A stretch of DNA of 47,129 nucleotides from Rubrivivax sp. (GTDB lineage: Bacteria > Pseudomonadota > Gammaproteobacteria > Burkholderiales > Burkholderiaceae_C). The DNA is taken from the NCBI GenBank assembly GCA_024641945.1, contig JAHECD010000022.1, forward strand, positions 1 to 47,129, read 5' to 3'. This document shows positions 1-8,142 of the stretch, one piece after another. Position numbers and translations under genes: made by a program. The notes beneath the pieces are model-generated. The model was given only the letters and a program-made list of their open reading frames with translations, made no database searches and was not told the origin of the DNA. Position 1 is the first letter of the stretch. Every line of letters begins with the position of its first letter.

Positions 1-352
1 GGAGTGCCGCAATGGCACCCAGCACCGGGCCCCATCCGGTGGCCCGCGGCACGGCGCCGCGATTGAACCGGGCGTCCCACTTTTCATCCGGCGTGAGGCC
101 GAAGACGATGGCCAGCAGCATTCCCTGCGAAATCATCAGGCCGAGGATGGGAATGAGCACCCAGGCCCATCGGTCATCCTGACCCAACTCGCGCATCCGC
201 ATCACGCCGATCAGGCCGGAGCCAGTAGGCACGAGGTGCAGCCAGCCCAGGAGGTTGCGCCAGCCTCGCAGGTAGAAGCGGTGCAGGCCGATGGTGCCGC
301 CGAGAACCGCCGCCCAGGTGGCCAGTGTCTTCGACTTGTAGCCGGTGCTCAT
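1..352 (-). CDS. TM2-domain membrane protein (partial, C-terminus beyond window)
   Basis: The reading frame is open from an ATG at 352 to the left edge of the window, so the C-terminus is missing. The N-terminal part (residues about 12-30) carries the TM2-domain signature: a first hydrophobic helix that runs into GLHRFYLRG, followed by a short polar stretch and two more hydrophobic segments (about residues 55-85). TM2 proteins are small inner-membrane proteins of uncertain function. The start overlaps the stop of the upstream acetyltransferase gene by 4 bp (ATGA), which suggests translational coupling. The family call rests on the motif and the membrane pattern only; the role is unknown. Confidence 0.7.
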   Translation of the reverse strand, partial: MSTGYKSKTLATWAAVLGGTIGLHRFYLRGWRNLLGWLHLVPTGSGLIGVMRMRELGQDDRWAWVLIPILGLMISQGMLLAIVFGLTPDEKWDARFNRGAVPRATGWGPVLGAIAAL

Positions 353-882
353 CGGTCCCGCGGCGCGTCGGCCGCGCCGGTTCCGAGGGGCTTCTGCATC
401 ATCACGACGTCGAGCCAGCGGTTGAACTTCCAGCCCGCGGCCTTGAGGACGCCTGCATCCGCGAAACCGAGGGTGCGATGCACGCCAATCGACCCGGCAT
501 TGGCCGAATCGCCGATGACCGCCAACAACTGGCGCGCGCCCAGTGCCTCACAGCGCGCGATCAGTTCGGCAAGCAAAAGCCGGCCAACGCCCTGGGCCCT
601 GGCGGGTTCGGCGAGATAGATCGAGTCCTCGAGACAGAAGCGATAGGCGCGACGAGGCCGGAACGGCGCGGCATAGGCGTATCCCAGCACCTGGCCATCG
701 CGCTCGGCCACCAGCCATGGCCATCCGGCGGCGAGCACGGCGTCGCGACGCCGTGCCATTTCGGTCATGTCTGGGCTATCGAGTTCGAAAGTGCCGGTAC
801 CGTGCTCCACGGCGTGGGCATAGATGGCCGTTATGGCGGACAGGTCAGCGGGGACGCTGGGCCGGATGGTCAGGGGCTGCAT
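349..882 (-). CDS. GNAT-family N-acetyltransferase, phosphinothricin/MnaT-like
   Basis: 177 residues, the normal size for this GNAT subgroup. The N-terminus (TIRP...DLSAITAIYAHAVEHGT) and the FRPRRAYRF segment near residue 75 match the phosphinothricin acetyltransferase / YncA (MnaT) group, which acetylates the amino group of small amino-acid-like substrates with acetyl-CoA. The acetyl-CoA pyrophosphate loop is ARAQGVGRLLL (about residues 93-103), followed by the usual N-x-x-S-I-x-x-H-x-x-x-GF segment. It is a soluble cytosolic enzyme. It overlaps the TM2 gene downstream by 4 bp. Substrate is not determinable here; methionine derivatives or other amino-acid analogues are typical for the family. 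Confidence 0.85.
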   Translation of the reverse strand: MQPLTIRPSVPADLSAITAIYAHAVEHGTGTFELDSPDMTEMARRRDAVLAAGWPWLVAERDGQVLGYAYAAPFRPRRAYRFCLEDSIYLAEPARAQGVGRLLLAELIARCEALGARQLLAVIGDSANAGSIGVHRTLGFADAGVLKAAGWKFNRWLDVVMMQKPLGTGAADAPRDR

Positions 883-921
883 GTCGGTGTTCGGGCCAGT
901 GAATGCCCCATGGCGGGCACG

Positions 922-940
922 CGAGTCTATAATGTTTGGT
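922..940 (+). promoter_or_regulatory. -10 element and probable promoter of the rpsP operon
   Basis: A perfect TATAAT stands at 928-933 in the 205-bp gap between the divergent acetyltransferase and rpsP. No good -35 hexamer is seen at the usual distance. A start near 940 would give a leader of about 147 nt before rpsP. Inference from sequence only. Confidence 0.5.
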
Positions 941-1087
941 TTTCGGCGACGGCCCGCCTGACGGGGGCGTATCTACGGCGCCGACCCCTGGTGGGCTGGG
1001 TATCTGCCCTGTTCGCCGCTCTGATTGCCTGGCCTGCGTGTCTCCTGGTGTGGCGGTCGCAAACGATTCGACAAGGGTATCCTCATC

Positions 1088-1336
1088 ATGGTCGTGATCC
1101 GACTGGCTCGTGGTGGCGCGAAAAAGCGCCCGTTTTACAACATCGTGGTAGCTGACAGCGCCGAGCGCCGCGACGGCCGCTTCATCGAGCGCGTGGGTTT
1201 CTACAACCCCATGGCCGCCGGTGGCGAGCAGCCTCTTCGCCTGGCGCTCGACCGTGTGACCTACTGGTCCGGCGTCGGCGCCAAACTGTCCCCGACCGTC
1301 GAGCGGTTGGTCGAGCAGGCCAAAGTGACCGTCTGA
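1088..1336 (+). CDS. rpsP: 30S ribosomal protein S16
   Basis: 82 residues, the normal bacterial S16 length. The N-terminus [17 protein letters not shown] is diagnostic of S16, followed by the conserved [13 protein letters not shown] block. S16 binds 16S rRNA in the body of the small subunit and is needed for 30S assembly. The ATG at 1088 was chosen because a longer upstream frame adds residues that do not belong to S16; an AAGG-containing ribosome-binding site precedes it. It is the first gene of the classical rpsP-rimM-trmD-rplS operon, with a -10 box about 150 nt upstream. Confidence 0.98.
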   Translation: MVVIRLARGGAKKRPFYNIVVADSAERRDGRFIERVGFYNPMAAGGEQPLRLALDRVTYWSGVGAKLSPTVERLVEQAKVTV

Positions 1337-1355
1337 CCAAGGCGGACTCCTTACT

Positions 1356-1925
1356 TTGGAGCCCGCATTCCCCGACGATGCGGTCGAGGTCGGCCGTGTC
1401 CTCGGTGCTTGGGGGGTAAAGGGATGGATTCGCGTTCAGCCTTTTTCCTCTGATCCTCAGGCGCTCTTTTCGGCGAAGCGCTGGTTCGTGAAGCCCCCTG
1501 AAGCGCCGGCAGTGCGCCCATCCGCCGCGTGGCCCGAGGTCTTGCGCGTGAGTCAGGCGCGGGAGCACGGTGACGCAGTGGTCGCTTCAGTGCAGGACGT
1601 CACGGACCGCGACACTGCGGAAGCGTTGCGCGGTTCCCGCATCTTTGTCTCGCGCAACAGCTTTCCCACGGCGTCGGTCGATGAGTTCTATTGGGTCGAC
1701 CTGATCGGCCTCGAGGTGACCAACCGCGCCGGTGACCGGCTCGGCATGGTCACGGGCCTGCTCGACACCGGTGCCCATAGTGTGTTGCGTGTGCGGCCCC
1801 ATGACGCGCCCCCGGCGGCCTCGGCCGAATCGTGCGAGCGTCTGATCCCGTTTGTTTCGGCGTATGTCGACGAGGTGGATATCGACGGGCGGCGTATCGT
1901 GGTCGATTGGGGCCTCGATTACTGA
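1356..1925 (+). CDS. rimM: 16S rRNA processing/30S maturation protein RimM
   Basis: 189 residues. RimM is a soluble assembly factor that binds S19 and the 30S head during 16S rRNA maturation. The N-terminal RimM domain starts with VEVGRVLGAWGVKGWIRV, the family signature; the C-terminal PRC-barrel half follows after about residue 105 with the EFYWVDLIGLEV block. The best start is a TTG at 1356, just 19 bp after the rpsP stop; no in-frame ATG precedes the conserved N-terminus. A PRC loop insertion rich in Pro/Ala (about residues 148-155) is tolerated in betaproteobacterial RimM. It sits between rpsP and trmD, as expected. Confidence 0.96.
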   Translation: MEPAFPDDAVEVGRVLGAWGVKGWIRVQPFSSDPQALFSAKRWFVKPPEAPAVRPSAAWPEVLRVSQAREHGDAVVASVQDVTDRDTAEALRGSRIFVSRNSFPTASVDEFYWVDLIGLEVTNRAGDRLGMVTGLLDTGAHSVLRVRPHDAPPAASAESCERLIPFVSAYVDEVDIDGRRIVVDWGLDY

Positions 1926-1933
1926 GACCTGCC

Positions 1934-2677
1934 GTGTTGCGATTTGATGTCCTCACGCTGTTCCCCGATCTTTTTGCACCGCATCTGACGCTCGGCATCA
2001 CGCGCCGGGCATTCGAGTCCGGGCAGATGGACGTGAAGCTGTGGCCACTGCGTGACTTTGCCGGCGACGCCTACCGCCGCGTGGACGATCGGCCGTTCGG
2101 CGGTGGTCCCGGCATGGTGATGCTGGCAGAGCCGCTTGAGCGCGCGCTGGCTGCAGTTCAGGCGGATCGCGGGGCACCGGCGGACGTGGTGCACTTCACG
2201 CCGGCCGGCCGACATCTTGATCAGACACTTGTGAGCAGATTGGCCTGCGGACCGGGCGCAGTGCTGTTGTGCGGTCGTTACGAGGGGGTCGACCAACGCG
2301 TGATTGATCGCCATGTCACCGTGGAGGTGAGCCTTGGGGACTTTGTCCTGTCCGGCGGCGAGTTGCCGGCGCTCGTACTGCTCGACGCGGTGGCGCGTTT
2401 GCAGGACGGCGTGCTCAGCCCACCCTCGCACGAGCAGGACAGTTTTTCGGACGGGTTGATCGAGGGCCCGGCGTACAGCCGTCCCGAAAGCTTGCCGGAT
2501 GGGCGGTCCGTGCCGCCCGTGCTGCTGTCCGGGCACCACGGCGAGATCGCCCGATGGAAGCGGGACCGGGCGCTGGAAATCACAGCGCGAAGGCGGCCCG
2601 ATCTCATCGCGGCCGCGCGGGCGAACGGCCGGCTGTCGGCACGAGACGAGTCGTTGTTGCGCACTTTGGGCCTATAA
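1934..2677 (+). CDS. trmD: tRNA (guanine37-N1)-methyltransferase
   Basis: 247 residues. TrmD transfers a methyl group from SAM to N1 of G37 in tRNAs that read codons starting with C and some others, preventing +1 frameshifts. The N-terminus [11 protein letters not shown], the [10 protein letters not shown] loop, the trefoil-knot SAM segment ([22 protein letters not shown]) and the C-terminal H-E-Q-D-S-F element are all present. The start is a GTG at 1934 (8 bp after rimM); a TTG at 1937 is an equally good alternative. No ATG is available near the conserved start, so this operon uses two consecutive non-ATG starts. Confidence 0.96.
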   Translation: MLRFDVLTLFPDLFAPHLTLGITRRAFESGQMDVKLWPLRDFAGDAYRRVDDRPFGGGPGMVMLAEPLERALAAVQADRGAPADVVHFTPAGRHLDQTLVSRLACGPGAVLLCGRYEGVDQRVIDRHVTVEVSLGDFVLSGGELPALVLLDAVARLQDGVLSPPSHEQDSFSDGLIEGPAYSRPESLPDGRSVPPVLLSGHHGEIARWKRDRALEITARRRPDLIAAARANGRLSARDESLLRTLGL

Positions 2678-2775
2678 TCAAAAGCTTTGCGATCCTCTGC
2701 CGGGTTTCAACGGCTCGCGCCCATTGCGAGCCACCTCGACCAACCCACCCGGGTACGAACGCCAGCGAGAACCCC

Positions 2776-3129
2776 ATGGACCTGATCCAGACCCTCGAGC
2801 AGGAAGAAATTGCCCGGCTCGGCAAGACGATTCCCGAATTTGCGCCCGGCGACACCGTGATCGTCAGCGTCAAAGTGGTTGAAGGAACACGCAAGCGTCT
2901 CCAGGCCTACGAAGGCGTGGTCATCGCCAAGCGCAACCGAGGCCTGAACAGCAATTTCATCGTGCGCAAGATCTCGAGCGGCGAAGGTGTGGAGCGAACG
3001 TTCCAGCTCTACAGCCCGTTGATCGCCGGCATCGAGGTCAAGCGTCGTGGCGATGTGCGTCGCGCCAAGTTGTACTACCTGCGCGAGCGCAGCGGCAAGT
3101 CGGCCCGCATCAAGGCCAAGCTGTCCTGA
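2776..3129 (+). CDS. rplS: 50S ribosomal protein L19
   Basis: 117 residues, normal for L19. The protein begins [17 protein letters not shown] and contains the hallmark [30 protein letters not shown] and [25 protein letters not shown] blocks. L19 lies at the 30S-50S interface. The ATG at 2776 matches the family start; a longer frame upstream is not L19-like. It is the last gene of the rpsP operon, separated from trmD by 98 bp, and is followed by a hairpin terminator at 3159-3181. Confidence 0.98.
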   Translation: MDLIQTLEQEEIARLGKTIPEFAPGDTVIVSVKVVEGTRKRLQAYEGVVIAKRNRGLNSNFIVRKISSGEGVERTFQLYSPLIAGIEVKRRGDVRRAKLYYLRERSGKSARIKAKLS

Positions 3130-3158
3130 GCAGTACCTGCGTCTAGACGTCTGTGCTA

Positions 3159-3181
3159 CAGGCCGCCTGAAGGGCGGCCTG
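3159..3181 (+). terminator. Rho-independent terminator-like hairpin after rplS
   Basis: A perfect 9-bp inverted repeat (CAGGCCGCC / GGCGGCCTG) with a 5-nt loop lies 30 bp after the rplS stop. The tract that follows (CTCATTT) is only moderately T-rich, so termination may be partial. The hairpin ends 16 bp before the Nudix start. Confidence 0.6.
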
Positions 3182-3196
3182 CTCATTTCCGGCACC

Positions 3197-3904
3197 ATGA
3201 ACGCGCCCAAACCGCAACGCACACGCATCGTCGATCCCAAGGCCGTGCCCGTGCGCGGCACGGATGCGCACCTGCCCGCGTTGAACTCCGCGTGGCTCAC
3301 GCCGCAGTCATTGCGCGAGCGCTTTCGTGGGCCCTTCGTCGGCACGGCCGAGATCCCCGGCGATGGACGTGTATTCGATCGCGTACCGGCCGCGGCTTCG
3401 GTCCTGGTTCCTCTCGTGCAGAGGGAGAGCGGCCTGCACGTGCTGCTGACCCAGCGCACCGACCACCTTCACGACCACGCCGGCCAGATCAGCTTTCCCG
3501 GCGGACGTGCGGAAGCACATGACGCAGATGCCGTGGCGACAGCCCTGCGCGAGACGGAGGAGGAGATCGGCCTGACGCGATCGCACATCGACGTGATCGG
3601 CCAGCTGCCGACTTACACGACGATCACCAACTTCGTCGTCACACCGGTGGTGGCGCTGGTCCAAGTGCCTTTCGAGTTGTCTCTGGACAGCTTCGAAGTG
3701 GCCGAGGCGTTCGAAGTGCCGCTGGCGTATCTCATGACCCCGGCGAATCACCACAGACACGTCTTCAGCTATGGCGGCGAATCGCGGCAATTTCTCTCGA
3801 TGCCGTGGCGACCCGAAGAGCCCGGTGGCAGCGCACGCGAATATTTCATCTGGGGCGCAACCGCCGCGATGCTGCGCAACCTCTATCGCTTCCTTGCACG
3901 CTGA
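3197..3904 (+). CDS. CoA pyrophosphatase, Nudix hydrolase (NudL-type)
   Basis: 235 residues. The UPF0035/CoA-specific Nudix signature LLTQR..HLHDHAGQISFPGG (residues about 83-103) is followed at once by a Nudix box ending in ALRETEEEIGL. Family members hydrolyse CoA and acyl-CoA to 3',5'-ADP and phosphopantetheine. The first acidic residue of the Nudix box is Asp in place of Glu, as is usual for this subgroup. The ATG at 3197 is chosen; the frame stays open upstream only because of GC bias. The gene follows the rplS terminator and lies 36 bp before the CobD-like gene. Confidence 0.9.
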   Translation: MNAPKPQRTRIVDPKAVPVRGTDAHLPALNSAWLTPQSLRERFRGPFVGTAEIPGDGRVFDRVPAAASVLVPLVQRESGLHVLLTQRTDHLHDHAGQISFPGGRAEAHDADAVATALRETEEEIGLTRSHIDVIGQLPTYTTITNFVVTPVVALVQVPFELSLDSFEVAEAFEVPLAYLMTPANHHRHVFSYGGESRQFLSMPWRPEEPGGSAREYFIWGATAAMLRNLYRFLAR

Positions 3905-3940
3905 CCAGCGGGCCCGGGGCGCTGGGTATCATCGAATGCG

Positions 3941-4930
3941 ATGAGCTTCTTTGCCGTTCTCTTTGCGCTGCTGCTCGAACAGCTCAAGCCGCTGCCGCGG
4001 GACAACCGTATCCATGACGCGTTGCAAGGATGGGTCGGGTGGACGGGTCGAAGTTTCGATGCGGGCAAGCCGCACCATGCCTGGGTGGTGTGGACGATTG
4101 CGGTCGTGGTACCCGCCTTCCTGACCGGAGGGGTGTTTCTGGCCGTGCGTCATTACAGCCTCGTATTGGCGCTCGTCGTCAACGTGGCCGTGCTCTACCT
4201 GACGCTGGGGTTTCGTCAGTTCAGCCACTACTTCACCGACATCCGGGACGCCCTGGAACGCGGCGACGAGTCCGCAGCGCGCAACCTGCTCGCGGAGTGG
4301 CGGCATCTGGACGCAAGCGAGTTGCCGCGCACCGAGCTGCTGCGCCATGTGATCGAGCATTCGCTCCTGGCCGCGCATCGCCACGTTTTCGGCGTCTTCT
4401 TTTGGTTTGTCGTCGTATCGGCACTCGGGTTCGGTCCGGCGGGTGCCGTCTTGTATCGAATGGCCGAGTTCGTCAGCCGGTACTGGGCGTACCGTCATCG
4501 CGCGCTCGACGCACCTGTGAACGAGCGCTTGCGCGACCTGGTACAGCATCTCTTCAACCTGCTCGACCACGTGCCGGCCCGTCTGACTGCATTTGGTTTT
4601 GCGGTGGTGGGCAACTTCGAGGAGGCCGTCAATGGCTGGCGGCGCGATGCCGGTCTCTGGAAGCACCCCAACGAGGGCATCATCCTTGCCGCCGCTGCAG
4701 GAGCGGTGGGCGTTCAACTCGGCGGTAGCGCGCCGCCCGGGGTGACCCCGGATCGCTCCAAGACGTTTGTCGACGGCACGGAGGCCGACAGCGCGAATGC
4801 CGAAGGGTCGACGCCCGGTTTGCCGCCACAGAGCGGACACCTTCAGAGCATGGTGGCGCTCGTCTGGCGTTCGGTCGTGCTGTGGATGTTGCTCGTCGCG
4901 TTGCTGACCCTGGCGAACGTCATCGGGTGA
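3941..4930 (+). CDS. CobD/CbiB-family membrane protein
   Basis: 329 residues with at least four hydrophobic segments (near the N-terminus, about 50-70, 73-90, 150-172, and a C-terminal helix at about 305-325). The opening (SFFAVLFALLLEQLKPL) and the LGFRQFSHYFTDIRDALERGD segment match the CobD/CbiB family, whose characterised members are adenosylcobinamide-phosphate synthases of the inner membrane. No other cobalamin gene is near, and in betaproteobacteria this paralogue is regularly found outside cob operons, so a true B12 role is doubtful. It might instead resemble AmpE-like regulators. It converges with rsgA. Confidence 0.75.
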   Translation: MSFFAVLFALLLEQLKPLPRDNRIHDALQGWVGWTGRSFDAGKPHHAWVVWTIAVVVPAFLTGGVFLAVRHYSLVLALVVNVAVLYLTLGFRQFSHYFTDIRDALERGDESAARNLLAEWRHLDASELPRTELLRHVIEHSLLAAHRHVFGVFFWFVVVSALGFGPAGAVLYRMAEFVSRYWAYRHRALDAPVNERLRDLVQHLFNLLDHVPARLTAFGFAVVGNFEEAVNGWRRDAGLWKHPNEGIILAAAAGAVGVQLGGSAPPGVTPDRSKTFVDGTEADSANAEGSTPGLPPQSGHLQSMVALVWRSVVLWMLLVALLTLANVIG

Positions 4931-5018
4931 GCTTCCATGCGTTGGCCCTGCCAATGTTCCCCGTCCACATCGGGCGCTCCTGCATTTCGGGCCGACGCGA
5001 GTGTCCTACCAGCAACGC

Positions 5019-5945
5019 TCAGAACCGCGAGCGCGACAATTCATCGAACAACTCGCCGTAGATGCGATAACGGCTTGGCGCAATCTCGTCGCGTGCTGCA
5101 GCATCGCGCACGCCGCACCCGGGTTCGTGCAGATGGGTGCAGTTGTAGAAGCGGCAGGCGCCGAGATGGGCGGCCAGATCCGGCATCAAGGTCGCCAGAT
5201 CGTTGGCGCTGATATGGCGCAGGCCGAATTCCTGAAAACCCGGTGAGTCGATCAACGCGCCGCGCTCGGGTGTATCGCCGAGCCAGTACCAGGTGGTGGT
5301 TGTCGTGGTGTGCTTGCCCGCATTGAGGGCCATGGAGATCTCACCCACCACGGCCGCGGCTTGCGGAACGAAGCGGTTGATGAGCGTGCTCTTGCCCATT
5401 CCGCTGGGCCCGAGGACCAGGGTCGTGCGGCCTTCCAGCCGCGGCGACAGCATTCTGGTGGCCGCGGCGGCGTCCGCCTTGAGCGCGAACTCGATCACCT
5501 CGTATCCCATCGCCCTGTACGGCGCCAGCCGCTCGCGCGCCTGTGCCGCCGTTGGCAGGTCGATCTTGTTCAGCCCGATCCATGTGGGGACGCTGGCGCT
5601 CTGTGCTGCGATCAGCGCCCGTGCCAACTGCGACTCGCTGAACGGCGGCTCCACCGCGACCAGAACGAGCAGGCTGTCCAGGTTCGCCGCAAACGATTTT
5701 GTTCGCCACTCGTCCTGGCGGAACAGCAGGTTGCGCCGGGGCAGCACGGACTCCACCACGCCTTCGTCGCCAGTCGCGACCCAGTGGACGCGGTCGCCGA
5801 CGACTGCATCGGACTTCTTTCCACGCAAATGGCACAAAACGCGCCGACGAGAGGGCGTCTCGACGATGAGATGTCTTCCGTGGGCCGCCACGACGAGGCC
5901 CACGTTGCCTTCTGAGGTCGCCGCCGGGTCGCTCGGCGGTGTCAT
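5019..5945 (-). CDS. rsgA: Ribosome small-subunit-dependent GTPase A
   Basis: 308 residues. RsgA is a circularly permuted GTPase that acts in late 30S maturation. Order of parts: N-terminal OB fold (about 15-75), the G4 motif NKID (about 136), G1/P-loop GPSGMGKS (179-186), the switch-region GKHTTTTT stretch, G3 as DSPG, and a C-terminal zinc knuckle C-x4-C-x-H-x5-C. G4 preceding G1 confirms the permutation. The start overlaps the upstream M48 protease stop by 4 bp (ATGA). The gene converges with the CobD-like gene; the 88 bp between them show no convincing terminator. Confidence 0.97.
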   Translation of the reverse strand: MTPPSDPAATSEGNVGLVVAAHGRHLIVETPSRRRVLCHLRGKKSDAVVGDRVHWVATGDEGVVESVLPRRNLLFRQDEWRTKSFAANLDSLLVLVAVEPPFSESQLARALIAAQSASVPTWIGLNKIDLPTAAQARERLAPYRAMGYEVIEFALKADAAAATRMLSPRLEGRTTLVLGPSGMGKSTLINRFVPQAAAVVGEISMALNAGKHTTTTTTWYWLGDTPERGALIDSPGFQEFGLRHISANDLATLMPDLAAHLGACRFYNCTHLHEPGCGVRDAAARDEIAPSRYRIYGELFDELSRSRF

Positions 5946-7213
5946 GCCGCAGGCTGGGGCAGCGCGGCCAGACGTTCGGACGCAGGCGGATGGGAGTAAT
6001 AGAAGCGCACGTACAGCGGATCCGGCGTCAGCGTGGCGGCATTGTCCTCGTGAAGCTTCAGCAACGCCTTGGCGAGGTCACGACCGTCGGTCTGTGCACA
6101 CGCATACGCGTCCGCCTCGAATTCGTGCCGGCGCGAAAAGAAGGCCATCACCGGCGCGACGAAGAACGTGAACGACGGCAGGGCGAGCATGAACAGCAAC
6201 AGGGCGAGCGCATCGTTGGGCGCATCGACGTTCGGGTAGACGCCGAGTCCGGCATAGAACGCCTGTTGCCCGGAGAGCCATCCCAACAATGCCAGCCCGA
6301 GAAGACTGAATACGAACGTCGAGACGATGCGCTTGAGAACGTGCTTGTGTTTGAAGTGCCCGAGTTCGTGGGCAAGCACCGCTTCCACTTCACGCGGGGA
6401 GAGCCGGGCCAGCAGTGTGTCGTAGAACACCACGCGCTTGGCCGATCCCAGGCCCGTGAAATAGGCATTGGCGTGGGCGGAGCGTCGGCTGCCGTCCATC
6501 ACGAACAGCCCCTTGGCCGCAAAGCCACACCGTTCCATCAGCGACTGCACGCGCTGTTTCAGCGATTCGTCCTCGAGCGGCTTGAACTTGTTGAAGATGG
6601 GCGCGATGAGCGTCGGGTAGATGACGAGCAACGTGAGATTGAATGCCATCCACGCGCCCCAGGCCCAGACCCACCAAAGGGTGCCCGCCGCGCCCATGAG
6701 CCAGAGAATCAGGGCCACGAGCGGCAAGCCGATCGCTGCGCCTACGACAGCGCCCTTCACGGTATCACCGAGCCACATACCGACCGTCATGCGATTGAAA
6801 CCAAAACGCTGTTCGATGCGGAAGGTGCTGTACCACTCGAAGGGCATCTCGATAAGCCCGCCAATCAACGCGAAAACCGCCACCAGGATCAGCTGATAAG
6901 CCATCGGCCCCCATGCCGGGAGCACGCTGGACATCAGGGCGGCATTCAACGCATCAAGTCCGCCGAGCAACGTCCAGCCGAGCAGCACCGCGGCACCCAC
7001 CGCTGATTGCAGCAATCCAAAGCGGCCCTTGGCCAATGTGTAGTCGGCAGCCTTGTGGTGAGCCTGTGCCGAAACCGTTCCTGCGAAGACGGCTGGGACG
7101 TTCTCGCGGTGGGCCGCCACATGGCGCATCTGCCGCGTGGCGAGCCAGAAACGGACGGCCAAGGCCGCGATCAGCGCAGCTGCGAAAACGAACGAGACAG
7201 ACCAAGCATTCAT
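5942..7213 (-). CDS. M48 metallopeptidase, CAAX prenyl protease/Ste24-like
   Basis: 423 residues from the ATG at 7213 (an in-frame start 27 bp earlier is possible). An N-terminal M48 extension with several transmembrane helices (about residues 1-20, 60-110, 145-195) precedes the catalytic domain with the zinc motif HELGH at 282-286; the third ligand is the Glu of the EFEADAYA segment. This architecture is that of the Ste24/CAAX prenyl protease 1 group of integral membrane zinc proteases. In bacteria, which lack CAAX processing, these enzymes are thought to act in membrane-protein quality control. It diverges from orn across 98 bp and is coupled to rsgA. Confidence 0.92.
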   Translation of the reverse strand: MNAWSVSFVFAAALIAALAVRFWLATRQMRHVAAHRENVPAVFAGTVSAQAHHKAADYTLAKGRFGLLQSAVGAAVLLGWTLLGGLDALNAALMSSVLPAWGPMAYQLILVAVFALIGGLIEMPFEWYSTFRIEQRFGFNRMTVGMWLGDTVKGAVVGAAIGLPLVALILWLMGAAGTLWWVWAWGAWMAFNLTLLVIYPTLIAPIFNKFKPLEDESLKQRVQSLMERCGFAAKGLFVMDGSRRSAHANAYFTGLGSAKRVVFYDTLLARLSPREVEAVLAHELGHFKHKHVLKRIVSTFVFSLLGLALLGWLSGQQAFYAGLGVYPNVDAPNDALALLLFMLALPSFTFFVAPVMAFFSRRHEFEADAYACAQTDGRDLAKALLKLHEDNAATLTPDPLYVRFYYSHPPASERLAALPQPAA

Positions 7214-7311
7214 CGTTCCCGGAGTGTAGGCCCGGTGCACAATCGCCGCCGTCCTTCGTCCCTATCGCCGCCATAGTTGCGACGGCAAATCGAAACCCAC
7301 GGAAGCCACCG

Positions 7312-7869
7312 ATGACCGAACCGACGCTGCCACCAAGCGAGCACAACCTGATCTGGATCGACCTGGAAATGACCGGCCTTGTGCCCGAGACCGACCGCAT
7401 CATCGAGATCGCGGTCGTCGTGACCGACCCGCAAGTCTCGATGCGTGTGGAAGGGCCGGTCATTGCCGTTCACCAATCGGATGCGGTCCTCGACGGCATG
7501 GACGCCTGGAATACCGGCACCCACGGCAAGAGTGGGCTCACGGCGCGGGTGCGGGCGTCCGACATCGACGAGGCGAGCGCAGAGGCACAGGTGATCGAAT
7601 TCCTGAAGCGCTACGTGCCCAAGGGCAAGAGCCCGATGTGCGGCAATACGATCTGCCAGGACCGCCGGTTTCTCGCGCGAACGATGCCGACACTGGAAGC
7701 CTTCTTCCACTACCGCAACCTCGATGTCAGCACGCTCAAGGAGCTGGCAAGGCGATGGCGGCCCGAGATTCTCGACGGCTTCAAGAAGGCACAGGCCCAC
7801 ACGGCCCTCGCCGATATCCACGAATCGATCGACGAACTGCTGCACTATCGCCAGCATCTCCTCAAGTAG
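7312..7869 (+). CDS. orn: Oligoribonuclease
   Basis: 185 residues. Orn is the DEDDh-family 3'-5' exonuclease that degrades di-ribonucleotides, including pGpG and other end products of RNA decay. The first exonuclease motif is [11 protein letters not shown] (Asp and Glu ligands at about residues 17-19), followed by the D of the [10 protein letters not shown] segment and the terminal [18 protein letters not shown] motif that supplies the catalytic His and last Asp. The ATG at 7312 gives the family start; a longer upstream frame has no support. Divergent from the M48 protease gene. Confidence 0.97.
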   Translation: MTEPTLPPSEHNLIWIDLEMTGLVPETDRIIEIAVVVTDPQVSMRVEGPVIAVHQSDAVLDGMDAWNTGTHGKSGLTARVRASDIDEASAEAQVIEFLKRYVPKGKSPMCGNTICQDRRFLARTMPTLEAFFHYRNLDVSTLKELARRWRPEILDGFKKAQAHTALADIHESIDELLHYRQHLLK

Positions 7870-8142
7870 CCGCGAGAAAACCCTGAGTCGGCTATACTCG
7901 CAGCTTCGGTCGGGCTTTGAGGTCGGCCGTTTCGTTCATCCCCTCTGACCTTTCTCCGCGGCACCCCTTGCCCCGGAGCCCGCAAGCGGTGCGGTCGGCG
8001 GCGATGCCGTCGCCTTGACTGTGCCCCCGACGCCGCGCTGGCCTGCCCAGCGCTCGACGCGTGCTGTTCTCCCGGTGACTTGTCCTTTGTGGCCCATGGC
8101 CACAGGCGCGCGGTTGCGTGCGCCCGCTTGCGAAAGAAGATC
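7870..8142 (+). promoter_or_regulatory. Long leader of the RNA helicase gene, with -10 box and hairpin
   Basis: 273 bp without a coding gene. A TATACT -10-like box stands at 7893-7898, 21 bp after orn, with no clear -35. A start near 7905 would give a leader of nearly 240 nt. A perfect 7-bp hairpin (TGTGGCC / GGCCACA, loop CAT) is at 8088-8104, 38 nt before the start codon. Long structured leaders are known on DEAD-box helicase and cold-shock mRNAs; the link here is inference. Confidence 0.4.

Noticed and set aside
3139..3150. Short palindrome CGTCTAGACG after rplS
   Set aside because: It is a 10-bp palindrome without a T-tract, next to the better hairpin at 3159-3181; no role is supported.
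4931..5018. Terminator between the CobD-like gene and rsgA
   Set aside because: Only a 5-bp stem (TTGGC/GCCAA) without a T-tract is present, too weak to call.
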